Below, piece by piece: positions 12,801-27,800 of a DNA stretch of 64,000 nt. Under the pieces are notes generated by a model. The model saw only the letters and a list, made by a program, of their open reading frames with translations. It ran no database searches and was not told the DNA's origin. The translations under genes and the position numbers were made by a program. Each line of letters begins with the position of its first letter. The stretch's first letter is position 1. The DNA is from Trichopria drosophilae (lineage: Eukaryota; Arthropoda; Insecta; Hymenoptera; Diapriidae), in the NCBI GenBank assembly GCA_030407085.1, contig CM059582.1:161874001-161938000 (forward strand). The letters are read 5' to 3'.

Positions 12801-15800
12801 AATACTTCTAAAAAATCGTCCGCCATATTGGATATATATATATATAATACGCCATTTGAAATTTTCATGAAGCAACTTCCAATTGGTACTCAGCGACTAA
12901 AACCCCCCAGTACCAATTTCCGGCCAAATCGGATTTTGTCTACAGCGGAAAACTAAGTGACGAAAGTTTTGACGCCAATTACAAAAGTATTATAAATTGC
13001 CGAAAATAAAATAAATTCTATTGATTTTGAATAATTGACTTTTACACTTTCATTCCCTAAAAGTTCAGTTTAAATCAGTAAAAAAAACTATCAAATCTTT
13101 AGTCCCAGTCATAAAATATTTAGTTAAACTACTTAAACAAAGTTTTTTAAATAAATTATTATTGTTATTTTCTAACTTGTTGTACCCTTTTTACCTAATT
13201 TTGCAATTGTCTCAACTTTATATAAACATCGATAAAGAAAAGCAGTAATATTATTGTTTAAGCTGTGTTTTTAAATAACAAAATTAATTTATAATTTTTC
13301 AAAATTTCAGATTATGGAATTCTGATTTTAGATTCGCAATCAGTGACCCTAAATATATATTAATACACAGATTTGAATGATTTTTCAAAATTCGTCAGCC
13401 ATATTGCATGAGCAATCTCGAATCTTAAAATTCTAAATTCAGTATTATAATCAGCATTCCGAGAAAAAAAAGCGTAGATACTTATTTACACGGAAATTCA
13501 ATAGTTTCGTTCTAAATTCGTACGCTTTTTAAATTAATAATTTGTGCATCTTTTTTCTAATTTCCACTAATTTATTATTTTTCAACAAATATTTTTTAAA
13601 TATAAACTTCTAAAGAATTGTAAGAGAATCTTTGAACCTTAAGCTTTAATGTTCATCTCATTAGATATATTAACAAAAATGTGTGTCTAGGAAATCAACA
13701 TTAATTAGACTATAATTGGTTTTATGCAATGGAAGGTTCATTTATTAACATAGTTAATACTCAAATTTGTAAATATTTATTTAATCATTGTCTAAGCGCT
13801 TACTATTTAAGTTTAGTTATGGAATATTCTTATTTTGGATTGTGTTAGATTCCAGATTTAATTTTAACGCAACTCTTGTCATACAATTATTTTTCTCTAA
13901 TTAGGTTCTTATCTTTATATTTATATATTTTGCTCTCACATAGTCAGATATTTTTTATATTGTACATATAAGTTATATTGGTTATGAGTTATTAACTCGA
14001 GTTGTTATTAAAATAAATACTACTACTATAATTTATTTCATAACCTATCAACCATCAGATATACCAATACCAATTTAATATTACATTTTATGTCAGATTA
14101 AGAAGTTGAATGTGGAATGAAACGTCGACACTAAATGTTCCTTAATACAAAATTTTTTTAAATATATGTTTATTCATTAGAAAACTAAATGAATTTTTCT
14201 CGAATCACGTAGAAAACGTTTTAAGTTCCCGTTATTAAAAAAAAACACAACTCGGTTTGTTAAACGTTCACAACTCGCTATTTTTTGATATTTATGATTC
14301 GTGATATACTTTGAAGATGAACAGATATAAAAAGTTTTAATCGTTAGAAGACACGTGCGAATTTTTTAACAGAATTATTATATTTTTTCTTCTTTCGAAT
14401 TTATTGGTCTAATGACTCATAATGAACATCGTTATAAATCGTTACAAAGTATGATTTGTAAATTTTTGTAGTATGCTATCTAATGTGTATTTCTTCGAAT
14501 TGCAGAGATGATTTTCAAATTAGATGTTTTCTTTAAAAATATTAGAAAATGAGTGAGGAAAGTTAAGTGTTTTTAAACGGATAATAATAAGTTAAACATT
14601 TAATGTGATCATTACAATGTAGAAAACAATTTTATTTTTATAATTGCACATTTTTCCTTTTAATATTTGATAATAGTTTCTGGTTATTTTAGAAGACAGT
14701 CATTGATTGACAATTTGACGTCAATTTCGCAATTATATGTAAAATAAATCTTAAAACAATTAAAACATTCGTGGCATTTTAAATATATCGTTAAACTAAA
14801 CCTGTTTACTTTATTAATTCAAGATTTCCTATAAAAATTCTATTGATGTCAATTTATACATAAGATTTTTTTTGTTTATTGAATAAGATTGTATTTGAAG
14901 CAAAAAACTAAACAAAGAGCAAACTAGTTAAAATAGCCTTCTCAAACTCTTTAATTGTCCGCGGCGTGTGTTTCAAGGCACCTCCGATACAAGATATTAT
15001 ATAATTCTAGAGTACATGTGTTAGTCTCTTGATTGGTAATTAAGCACTGATTGTACTGTTTTGAAACAAAGTCTGTGATTTCATTTCTTATATGGGAAGA
15101 CATCTTATTTTAGTCTCTCACCATTATGAAGAACCTATAAATAAACTAACCCGTTTTGCAAAAGAATTGCTGAATATTATGCATATTAAGCTCAACAAAA
15201 AATATTACGTTTTTCTTTCAACTCATTTCTACCACATTTTAAGATATTGGCAAATAATTTTTGGAGTTTTCAACTTCACCACTCGAGCACAAATAGTTTA
15301 GCAATGCACGAGAAGAAAAACATGCTTATAATCGATAAATCGACGATTGATTAATGAAATCTATTTTCCTCGATATTATTTAGAAACAAGGTTATCACTG
15401 TACAAACAACATCGCGAAAAATCCTTGATAGAACATAAATTTAAAAATAATATAAAAATGAGTAAACAACATAAATTTCGAATTAAAACGGCTCCACAAT
15501 CAATAAATACTTGCATCAACTACTGACATTTTACATTGTAATTACACTTTACATGTGTAATTTATTAATTAATCTTATTTCTAAAACTGTCGCATGACTT
15601 ATGACTTTGAATGTAAATTATTAGTTGCGTAGTGGAGGAGCGTATAACAATTTCTACGAGATAATTTACAACTATTTAAAAGATCAATTTAAATTTTACT
15701 CACAGGCTAACTTAACGTTGCCGACTGCGTACGCCGACGCGGCACGAGGTTTATGCGTGACGAGAGCCAATTCGCCCAAATATCCACCAGCTGGCACGCT

Positions 15801-18800
15801 GTTAACCTACATTAGACAATAAAGCCGTTATTTAAAATAAATTCGAAACAAATGGTATTGCGTATTCAAGAGATTCAAATAAGAAATTGAAGGTGTCATT
15901 TCAAATTAGCCAATTTTGTTGAAGATCAGATTATTTGAAAATAGCCAGGTATTTACGAAACATCCACAGATATTATGAGATTCAAATAAAAAGAGCTTCT
16001 GAAAAATTTGTTCATTTTCTAAAGAAAATTTTTGATGCTATAATTTTGAAAGGTAATCTATTGGAAATGGAAAACTTATAATTTCTAACGCATGAAAGGC
16101 AATATTAAATATTTAAAGTTGAATTCTGTTTTTTTGAAAAGTTGAAATTCCATTCCAGTGGATTACCTAATAATCTTTTATTCCATTATTGGTTCGGGTA
16201 TATGAAAGAAAATTATTGAAAACTTATTTATTATTTATGATTAAAAAAAAGGTCACCCGAGGTACTTCGTCAATAACATCAATAGAAGGTTCACGGAATT
16301 GAAATTGATGACGTATTTGTGACGTCAAATATGTTACCGACATAGTTTGAAGTACGTAGTACATGTTTTATTATTATAGCGCCAAGTGGAACGGTCATCC
16401 AACTTTTCAAACGATTTGTAACGCCTACTGAATTGCATCTTATACTCGATACAAACTAGAAACTAAATATTGTCTATCCTGTACACTATATATATTTTTA
16501 AAAAATATGCATGAGATTCAAAGTAAAAATAATTAGGTTAGATCGTTATTTAGAAATATGCATTTTCCACGTTTAAAAAAAAGACAAGGTTGCTATTTTA
16601 CAACATTTTCAAATATTTGAAACTTAAATGATGTATCTTATCCAACTCACCTGAAATTCTTGGCCGTTGTCGTCAAGTATCGTAATCCTGACGGTTCCAT
16701 CTTCGACGAAATACATTCCATCAGCCGAGTCGCCTTGCCTAATTATTCTTTCCGAATCGCAGAAGTGTTTTGGAATCAAAGCATCTGCCAGATTCATTCG
16801 CTCGTAGGACTATAATGAAAAGTTGGTTAAAAAATAGAATTTTTGAAATTTTGTCGCGTAAAGAATGTTTAGTTATTTTCTTACCTCGAGAGACTTGAGC
16901 ATTGGAACTCGATTCAGAAGATCTTCGTACATTTTGCGTTTCTTGTATGCAGATTTGAGAAGTATACGTCGGAACGTCTGCCTGTCCATGGCCCACAATG
17001 TTCCAGGCGATATGGCCTTAACGGTCGCTGCTCTGGGCATATTGTACAGCAGAGCCAGCTCTCCAAATGCACCATTGTTATCGTAAGTGTGGATTAAATT
17101 ATCTTTGCCCGTGGCGTCCTTAACGTATACTTCATACTTTCCCCTGTGCAAAACATTGTTAATAGAAATTTTAGCTACCCGTGATGTACTCGAAGACCGC
17201 ATTGTTGGAATCCAAAGAAAATTCGATAATTGTATTTTAAATTTCATATTTAGGCTTATTTTAGAAAATACTTTTTTCGCATTTTCTTTGGACGATAACT
17301 ATGGATCTGAGGTGCTTATGTAAATTACCTCTCAATGACGTAAAAATTGTCGCCATCGTCGCCCTGACGAATAATGTAGTCTCCAGGTTTGACAGTCTTC
17401 TCGAACATTGCATCTAGCACGTCGACCATTTGTTCCTGGAATGGAAATTACAATTGAAACGAGATGTTCTGAATAGGAACACTTGGTAAGACACATGCAC
17501 TAACATATATGTTGTCGTACCTGTTCTAAGGAGCGGAAAAGAAGAATAGTCTTGACACTTTCCCCGAGTCGATGCCGCTGTTCATCGGTCTTCGGGTACA
17601 GCTTCTGGAAAATAGAAATGTACAATCATTGTAGCGTTAAAATATACTACATGCAGATTTAATTTTAAAATTGCCATAGTTTCACAATCCCTATAAGGAC
17701 AAATCGATGAAACCCTTGTGAGGGTGAGTACACTGAAGAAAATTAGTCTTAAAATTGTTACATTTTAAATTCATCATTAGGTGAGGCTTAATTTTCAGCC
17801 CAAAATTGCGTTAATTTTCTTAAATTCCGTCAATATTTAGGCTTAAACTGACTTTCAGCCGATATTTTGGTTTGAAATAAGATTCGTCTAAACTAAGTAA
17901 CTTAAGCTCGATAAATCTTATTTTAAGCCAAAATATCGTCTAAAAGTAAGTTTTGCTCGCTGAAAGTAAGACTTTAAACCAAAACACTGACTGAATTTAA
18001 GAAAATTAACGCAATTACGGGTTTAAATTAAGCCTCACCTGATAATGAATTTAAGATGCAATAATTTTAAGACTTATTTTTTTCTGTGTATGGTTGGAGA
18101 CGTTTCTCACAAAATATTCGATACGACATGATAAAATATTAATAAATACAATTAATTTCTAAAACACCATCACTTCAAGTCAGTTTTGTATCATTTAAAA
18201 CTAAGGAAGTTCTAAATCCATTTGATTTTGCGGATTTAGCAGAGAGATTATCAATTTTATTTCACATCTCACTGTTAAAACTTTTTTAAGTCATTAATTA
18301 TTCACTTAAATATGTCCCCATCTTTACTACTATCCAAGTAACAAGAAATCACTCAATATTGGAGTGCACCGATCAATTGATAAGTATTAAAATATCTGAA
18401 AATATTAAGACAACTTTTTTCGAAAATATATCTTGTTCGAATATTTAAGATTTGTTGAGTTATAAAGTGTACTCCCTCGGATGACGCTGAAACTAGCAGC
18501 AGATTCGAAAAAGCAATGGTTATCAACTTAAATGTAAAAATATCCTTTAGAGGATTCAAACTGCGCATTTCAATCTTGATTTTTCAGCAGCTTCCATACA
18601 GATTTAGAAGTAATTTTCAAATCGTAGAAATTTAACAAACTGTCATACCATACTTTTACGTGTTGCAAATAATTTGTTGATGTATGAGAAAGCTACAGGA
18701 AAAAATTGAGATTGAAACACGAAGTTTGAATCCTCTAGAGGAAATTTTTGTGCTTTAATTGTTTAAATATTTTATAAACAATAGTAAGACATTTTGTTAA

Positions 18801-21800
18801 ATTTGTCCGATTTAAAAATTACTTCTGAATCTGTATAGAAGCTGCAGAAAAATATGAGGATTGCGTAACGCAGTTTGAATCCTCTAAAGGGTATTTTTAC
18901 ATTTAAGTTGAGAACCATTGCTTTTTTCGAATCCGCTAATAGTTTCATCTCCCTCGGGAATGTTTATTGCAAAATTTTGAATTATTAAATGAAAACAGCC
19001 CCGCGTTTTAGAAAATTACCTTTCTATCTGTTACACAGAAAAAAGTCTTAAAATTGTTACATCTCAAATTAAGCACTGTAAAAAGCTTAATTTCAATCTA
19101 AAATTGAGCTAATTTTCTTAAATTAAATCAATATTTGCGTTAAAAACCTTGTTCTTAGTTTTGGAAACTTACTTTTAGTCAATATTCAGGTTCAAAATAA
19201 GAATTCTCTAACTTAGGTGTGGCAAGCTCAAAAATGTTGTCTTTAAGCATAAATCTCGACTAAAATTAAACTTTTTAAGAAAATTACAGGGCTTAATTTG
19301 AGATGTAACAAATTTTAAAACTTTTTTTTCTGTATACAATCTATTAATTTAAAATTTCTGAGGCATTTATTTACAACTCAAACATTCTGTACAGATTTTC
19401 TGCCATAAAAATATTCATAATCATATTCAAGGATCTATTCAAAGATTTAACAAAAATGAGTTAATCGTACATTAAAAATAAAAGAAATTTGGATATTGCG
19501 CACAAAAAGTTTATTTTTATTTTTTTATTATATTCGAAGTAATATTTCTGAAGTATTTTCGATTCTAAAAGCAATGTCTCTATCGGAATTTTAATATCCA
19601 ATCTCATTTTCGGGAAAAATAAGCTTACATGCGTTATAATTTGCGATTTTGGTGATATTTCGATTGCTTTTGTAGCAAAAGAGAATTTATTTTGACAATC
19701 GCAGTACAATTTCCGAAGTGTTTTTCGTGCTAAAAATACGTGCCAAACGAGAATTTATATATTTAACCTCGATTCCCTTAAAAATGCGCTATATGATAGG
19801 AAATTCTGGCAGCGCCATCGTTTGCAGTACCAAAAAAACAAGTGTCATTGTCTTATTCGAAAAAAAACTCAAAATAAAAAAAAAACAATGATGGGAAGAT
19901 ACGATTACCACAATTTGCAATCGCCAATATTACTTTTTTTCAATGTCAAAATGTTACAAGATTTTCACGAAGAAAAGTAGGAAAAATAAACATTTTTAAA
20001 AATATTTTTTGTACGAACATACTTTCTAAATTTCTTGCAGTGAAAATTCACTTTTTAATTTGTGAAAACAGAGCAACTCTCGTGAAAGAGTGAATCTTCA
20101 ATTCTTTAAGAGTGGAAATTCAATCTTTCCTACGGAGTTGTTAACTCCACGACTCGGATTTCAATCTAACAAGAGTGAAAATTCACTCTTAAAGAAATGA
20201 ATATTCACTCTTTCACGAGAGTTGCTCGGTTTTCACTAACCAAAGAGTGAATTTTCACTCCAAGAAATTTATAGAGTACTCACGGATTCTCATTTAATTA
20301 TTTGTTTGGATCAAAAGTTGTATCTAATTTTTTCATTTTCAAAGTAATGTACTCGTAAATTGTCCTCATAAATGATATATCGAAAATTAAGTATTCTGGA
20401 ATCTCATTCATTATTAAGAAAACTCTTTTAAGTTTATAAAGAAAGAAATATTTCAGATGACAACAAAAGAAAACAAAGCCAAAGTGTAGTGTTTAAAAAT
20501 TGCTGTAAAGAGAATGCGTTTAGAAATTGATGTTTATAAAATAAAGTGACAGAGGATACTATCATGTGACGAATTAAACAACGCTTCTGCTTTCATGGAT
20601 AATGAATATCTTAACACACGTCTGTTTACTAGAAAAGTTTGTTAAAATTGCAATTTGATAACAAATTTTCCTATTATATCAATTTTTGTATATCAAAACA
20701 AAATTCCCATTACAATGTTTCAATTCATGCAATATTCAATAATCCTTAACTTTTTTTTATTTCTTGGCTTATTTTCGAAATATTTATGTTGATTTTTAAA
20801 GAATGTCTGAAGATTAAACTTCCACGATTTTTAGTGGTATTACTGTAGTATTGAACTTTTATTTAAAAAATGTTTGAGCCAAATCTCATGAGATCAAGCT
20901 TTTGGTTATTTGCAGCCAACCAGTTTCCTCTTGAGCTGTTTGTATGACTAATATATTAATGTGTGGTATGGCTTACAATAAATATAAACATACAACCCAC
21001 TTAATTTTCCAATTTGCATATAATCAATTTCTTGACCAATGAGGCACTCTATTGCTAAAATCGATCAGGTATATCTTGCGGACATTACGAGCCCTTTAAT
21101 GTCCAAGAAATTCTGCAATGCAGCATTTGAAGCGTCTCTTCAAGCAATATTCACGGTTTTTTTCAAAATGTCCTAATTTTTACGGGAATTTCTCCGCAAT
21201 GATCTTAAAAATTATGTCTGGAAGTCATTGAAAAGATTTATCCAGAAATTGTGTTTTTTGTTCGTGGTTTGATAAATCGGTTTCGTTAAAAATATATTAA
21301 TAAGAAAACTAATTCGTTTTGAATAGTAACTTAGGAAAGTACAAAGAGAATACTAATTAAAAAACAAACAAATGTATATTTTATTCCCTAAAAAGGATTT
21401 CAGCGTCCTTATATATTTAAATCCTTTTCACGCAGTCGGATAAAATATCTAGAAAACAGGTCTCCTAACAAAAATTCAACGGATTCGAAAAGTTTTCGTC
21501 TTAGGAATCCTGGCTACGCAACCTAATAATTTTTCGATTTGTTTCGAACAATTTTCCAAAGATTTATATATTTTTTCTCGAGCGTCTGTGCCCGTACATG
21601 GCGTTCCTCGCCTATATATAACATTACCGGAATATTTCATGCTAGGTTATTGAACACGTGCTCTGACGTCATAAAGGCGAATTACACACACGGTCAGGCA
21701 AAGCAAAGAACCTCTTTTGTGGTATGCAAAATGCAGACAGACTATCTTTGCGAATCATTTACAAAATTTCATTTCATGTTTCATCGAAGAGAATATTTTT

Positions 21801-24800
21801 GCCAATTTTTTTTTCTCGTATCGATTTCACGTAAATCGAATTGCTCGCACATGCCCGTACGTGCATTCACGTACATACGACTACACCGTAAACATGGCAC
21901 TGAAATTATCGAGCGATCGTAAGTCCTGACGTAATGAGAAAAGGAAGGGTGGAATTAAGATAGGGAAATTGCTTTTCAATCTTTTCTTTACGCAGCTGAA
22001 AGTCACGTAATTTTTTTTCCGTCCCGTCTCTCATCCAGATTATGACGGACGTTGGAATACCAACGGACATCAATTGGAACATTATTATACATTTTAACTC
22101 TAAACGCATATAATGTATTTAGTTATCGGCTACAAGATTACTAGCCATGAAATACGTAAAAAAGTGTTCATCCTCTCAAAGCTTTGACGTACTTGCAGTT
22201 TGCATTAGAATACTTCATTACACGATCAGAAATAAATAGCCTAAAATTAAAAAAAAATTAAATTTTCGTGAACACTAACGATATGGAATTCAAGACATCA
22301 AAGCGTTTGTAATTTGCGCATATTCGTTGTTTACGTAACGATGATTTTATGATCATTGAATAGGAAATACGTTTGTGTATTTAACAAAAAAGGTAAAAAC
22401 CACATTTCAAAGTATAATGCAAAACGTTGGTTTTGGAAGTACAGATGATTCATTCATAGATCTCTGATTCACTGTCAAGGAAAATATAAATTAGCACGGC
22501 ACGTAATATTCGTATAACTTTCAACAACATACTTCCGTTTTAACGCTGATTAACATTTATAAGAATAACTAGCCGTTAAAAACCCTTACCTTTCTCTAAC
22601 GTTTAGAAGCTGTACGTAAATAAATTAGATTGAGCTCCAAATCACGTAAGATTCGACAAGAAGTTGTTAGCCATGACATAATAAATGACATTTTTAAAGA
22701 CAACAAAAAACAGCAGTAGTAAAAATAGACTAATTTAATCTGAAAATAATACCTAATGTCAATAATAAATTGACATATATTTTATTTCTATAAAATCACA
22801 TTAAATTCGATAAAATGTCTAATATTTTCTTTGAACGTATATTCGAAATTTAATATATATTCTGCGCTTGACGCAGAATAAAAAAGGAATGTATTTCGAT
22901 TAGTAACGTAGGTCGTTCCGAGAATTGAATTTGGTGCAATATTATATTGCGTGATAAGTCGTGATCGAATAGACATATTGACAAAAACCTTAATGAGTGT
23001 CTTGATTTCACTTAGAACTGATTATGGATTTAGGAATCAACCTTTGGGGTTATTGACTCATAACTATGATAAAATTTAATACGAGATTTTTTGCTTTTAT
23101 ACTTGTTTTTCAAGCTTAAATTTGAATATTAAAATTTCAATTAAAATTATTTATATGTAACACCATTTGAATATCTTTTTTAGTACAGAAACAAAAATAT
23201 AGATATTTTTTTAATTGTCATATTTTGCATTTTTAAAATATTGTTTTTTTTCGACGGACATGTAATGCTCACAAAATGTTTTAAAATTGTTTCTGAGTAC
23301 AATTCTAGCCCTCTAAAATCGTTTATTAGAAAAGTTGCTGCGTTTTTTACAAAATATTTTCAAAGTTCTTCAATTGCAATATCTAGACAGAGTTATTTTG
23401 TTTAACTTTCTGCAGTATTAAATGTCGAAGGAAAAAAAGTTGCTACATTAAATATTTTGTAAAAAATTACAACTTCGAAAAAGCAATGTCTAAAGTACAT
23501 AAATTAATTCATTAATTAATATTTATTAAGTTTCTATTATAAAAAAGGATAAGCTAATAGTACATTTTTGGTAGTTTTTTTTTATTGGCGAACAATAATT
23601 AAAATTGGAAAAATACAAGAAAAGATTCCCAATACACGAGATAAGAGGAACCAAAATTCCTTCCTCGACAAAAAACTTTGAAAATTAACATCGTGGTAGC
23701 TCATAAGCTCTTCTGTTTCTAATTAAAAAAATAATAATTTACCAAATTTACTGAATTCTGAATACCATTTGATACTCACAATAAAACAAATCTGCTTATT
23801 AATTATGTTTTCAGTAACATGATAGCTGCAGGGAAGTGTTTATGGGTTGTGTATACATTGGACTTAATCAATTTAATTTTGATATCACGGTTTAAATTTG
23901 ACACTAGAAATGAAAATCAGTAAACTGGTCGGTTTGTTTAAGTCAACTTAATAACTCAATGTACGTTTTTTTTCAAATTAAAATCACTATTTTCTGACAA
24001 ATTGAAGCTTTGTCACAAGATTATACTTATGACCCAGAAGCTAACAGCCACATCACGAAATTTATTTTTGTTATTTTATATTGAAAAGATTAGCTATTTT
24101 TTGTATTGACTAGTAAATATGTATTCACTTTCAGTTTTAAAAAAAGTTTTTAATTTAAAATACTTGATTTCTTTCAATGTGGCTGTTAGAATGTGGCTGT
24201 CAACTTCAGTGTCATACTAATTTTGTGTGTATACGTTTCTAAAAGGGGTTAAATAATTTAAAGTGTTTAAATATGATGTCAGATTTATGAGAAACATCTT
24301 AAATTTCATTAGTACTAAATTTCGACACTCAATTACCTATAAAAACTGTAGCTTTCAAGAATAGACCTTACTTTAGTAATGAGTAAATTATTTCGGACAG
24401 AGGTAATTTTAGTCTGGATCATTTCTATAGTGACATCAGAACCGTAAATGTGATCAATTCAAAACTTAAATAAATAAAAAATGAGAGAAATTAAATTAAT
24501 ATATTCTGTTATAAATTTTTAATAACTATAATTTACAAAATGCTTGTGAATAACTCCATTCGATTTATTTCGAACTAATTTTATTTTTGGTCCAAGACAA
24601 TTGATTTACGGCGTCATAAATGATCAAGCATCATCCATTTTCTAGGAAATATTACCGGTAGAAGTACATAATCACATTGTTCACTGATAAAGCTGATGCT
24701 TAACTGATAAAACCTCAACTATATGAAAATTAAAAACATAAACAATCGGATATAAATAAATAGACTTTTATAAAGCTTAATTATCAAAGCGAAATTTTGA

Positions 24801-27800
24801 AACGGTTTAGTTACATATATGTATTCGATATTTAGCTTAGTTTTTGTAACTTATCATGTACAAAACATTTTAAACGTTTTGGTACATCTTTATTTAACAA
24901 TAACATATATGAATTTATAAATCTTAATTTATTATAATAAAAAATGAATCAATACTCTTAAATATCAACTTAACACCAAGATTCAATATTTTAATTAATT
25001 TGTTACGCGGGAGACATCTTTTACCATAAAATCATAAGTCATAACCTACTATTATATTAATAAAACTGATAAAAAACACACTAAAAATCTGACAAATTCG
25101 AGAACTATTCATCAACTAAATTAATAACAAACTTGTTAGTCGCAAAGTAGTAATTGCGTTCCTTAAATGTACATTATTTGTTAGGTTTCAAGATTCTTAA
25201 CCACATCCATGTATACTACCATACCGAGAATTTCCTTTGTAAAATATTTTGTATTATATTATGAAAATGTTTATTTTTCACAGACGTAATTAGTAAAACA
25301 AAAAGAACAAATATTTTATAACTACAAAGAACAAGGATGTAACAATTCAAAACAAGCTAAACAATTAAAACGAATTTTTAACATCCGTGATATAGTATAT
25401 AGTTGAGGTTGGTATGGAATTATATATTTTTTTACATATCACTGTAATTTTTATTTTATATTCTTATTATTTTATATATACTGCTCTTTTTTAAAGATAA
25501 TTTTCCATGAGGCTGACCTTAACGGAATATGTTAACCGTTTTAAATTAATATTGGAATTAGATAGAGAAGGCAATATGAAAGGAAAGTTTTTACATTACT
25601 TTAATTAAGTGATTTTTTAATTAAACGCTTTATTTGACGTAAATGCTTAAATCATACACTTTTTACTTATTATTAATTATTGATAACTATTACTTGAGGA
25701 GTTGGTGGCACACTTTCCACATTTTCTTAAGTAGTGTTTTACTAGCTCAGATTTAGAGGGCAACGGGTTTATTTTCAAGTGCGTTCCGATGCAATCGCTA
25801 TGTACATTTTTAAACGCAGTATTAGAACCTCCTTGTCGGAGAATAGCTGGTAAATTTTAGATACGGTTCAAATTTCTTGGCGAGAATCCACTTTTTATGG
25901 AGTGAAAAGTGAGCCTCTTAAGTGAAAGAATAAATTCTTACTCTTTTCGAGTGAAAACTCACTTCGTAAAAAGCGAGAATTCGGTCTGTTAATAGAGTGG
26001 CTCCATTTTGAGACTATAAAGTGATTTTAACATTTTTAGCACTTTACAATTTCTTTTTAAAAAAAATGTAATTTTGCTGCGTTTTTGCAATTTTACAACA
26101 TTTCGTAGTTAGAAATATAAAACAGATATTTCATACAGTGTAGATATTATTAGTTTTCTGATATTTCTTACAAAGTATGAATTTGGCCTGATGTCGCATA
26201 GAAATTATAATTTTGATTTATTGGAAATAATTACTCTTGGCATGACGAAGTTGAGGTTACCGTTGGAAGCTGAAATTAGTCCAAGTTTTTTTTTTTAAAT
26301 TAACACTTAATTACAACGTTTGATCGTATATAGAAATGACTGTCTCGTATTTCTTATAATTCGGCTTCGTGGCTCAGGCGGTTAATGCACTGGACTACGA
26401 AGTCGTAGGTCGTGAGTTCGATCCCCGTCTGGTGAACAATTTTTCGATTTCGTTTTCAAGCAGCAGCTCGCTGTTGGTAAGACGAGCCACGTTGTTTGTT
26501 TACGTTTCGAAAATATTGTTTATCTGGCGGAAATCGACTCATGACCGCCGCTGTACTTGGTGTAGGTTTCTGCAGTCCTACATTTCATACACAAATGTGA
26601 AGTATGGCGCCATCTTCGTAAGTCGATCTGCAGCTCTCGCAAAATTCTCAAGATTAAAAAACAATACCGCAAAAATTAAGTAAAAAGGGCGATTCCGCCC
26701 GTTAATTAATTTTACTTTAAAAAACTTTAATTTCTTAGCTCCAGGTGCTTCGTGTTTTTATACACTTATTCTTGAATTATTACACCGATTACTTCACATT
26801 TTTAGAACTGCAATTACCACAAAACCGTGCAAGAATTTGATATGCCCTTTTATTCAACACTATAATTTCAAATTAAATCAAACTTATTATTTTATTACTG
26901 TCAGTATTACAGAATTTCTTGAAAAATATTAAATTTTTAGAAAACTTCCATCATTTTCGATTATCCAACCGGATCAAAATAACGAGTTTATTACTAAAAT
27001 AAATATTACTTATTTATGCAAGAAAGTTAATGCAACTAAAAATATGAATTTTGAGGTTGACTTTTCAGAAGGCACCAATCTTTTTTACTTTTTCGGTCCA
27101 CTTTCGTCTTTTGGACTATGTATTGCATATTCGTGCGGACGTTTCATACATTTCAACACTTGCCATTCCGTTAACAAAAACGCATAATTTCTAAAAACGT
27201 GACTAGAATATCATGTACGTTACAGACGGAAAATTGCGTTGGTTTGGACCTGCTTTATAATAAGGTTTTTAAACGTACTATATATTTAAACATATGCGTA
27301 TTTGTAGTTTATAAATAAATAAACACATTCAATAATATCCATTTCGTATCATTCAAATGGTTGAATATCAGAAAATTATTTTTACTACCCAAATATTGGA
27401 GGTGGTTATATAGAAATTCACCTAATTTGTGAATATAAACAAACAAGTAAAAAATTATCAATTAAGCAATAGTTACTAGAAGGCTAACAAGATGAGATAT
27501 AATGATGGACTTTTATTATTTAAATAGTAAGACGAACCTAAACAAAAATTACCGAAGTATAACTAAAATGACGCATTTCTGTCAAGTTCCGTAATCATTT
27601 CAAAAAGTTCAAAATGATCAAAATTCTCGGATATTCTAAACTTCAGAGTATTTTCACAGATATTTTGTCCGTATAAGTAGTAATAGTAACAGAAAAACTT
27701 ATCTTTGTCGCCTCTTACTACTTAAAGAAAGTGGATACCCTAAAATCAATAACAAGTAAAAGATTTTCTAAATGGAATAATATTAATATACTATAAATAT

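Larger units (their letters stand above)
9831..15703 (-). other. Pka-R2 intron 7 (5.9 kb)
   Basis: GTGAGT to TTTGTTTGCAG. It contains a retroposed insertion with 13-bp target duplications at 10481-10704, a truncated TTAA element from 11748 to about 13012 with a nested hairpin at 12337-12521, and decayed ATGGCGG-type modules at 11490-11640 and 13315-13450. From 13460 to 15700 I see only AT-rich sequence. Confidence 0.9.

Noticed and set aside
15625..15822. Plus-strand 65-codon frame
   Set aside because: It covers exon 7 in antisense; the minus-strand reading gives the cAMP site B cassette.
16865..17323. Plus-strand open frames over exons 4 and 5
   Set aside because: Antisense shadows of the Pka-R2 coding exons.
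25885..25985. GTGAAAA-type motifs like the 20.0 kb MITE
   Set aside because: Some inverse pairing is visible but the ends are not, so I did not call a separate element.
26369..26683. 104-codon frame from within the tRNA-like sequence
   Set aside because: It begins inside a polymerase III box and shows no protein similarity.
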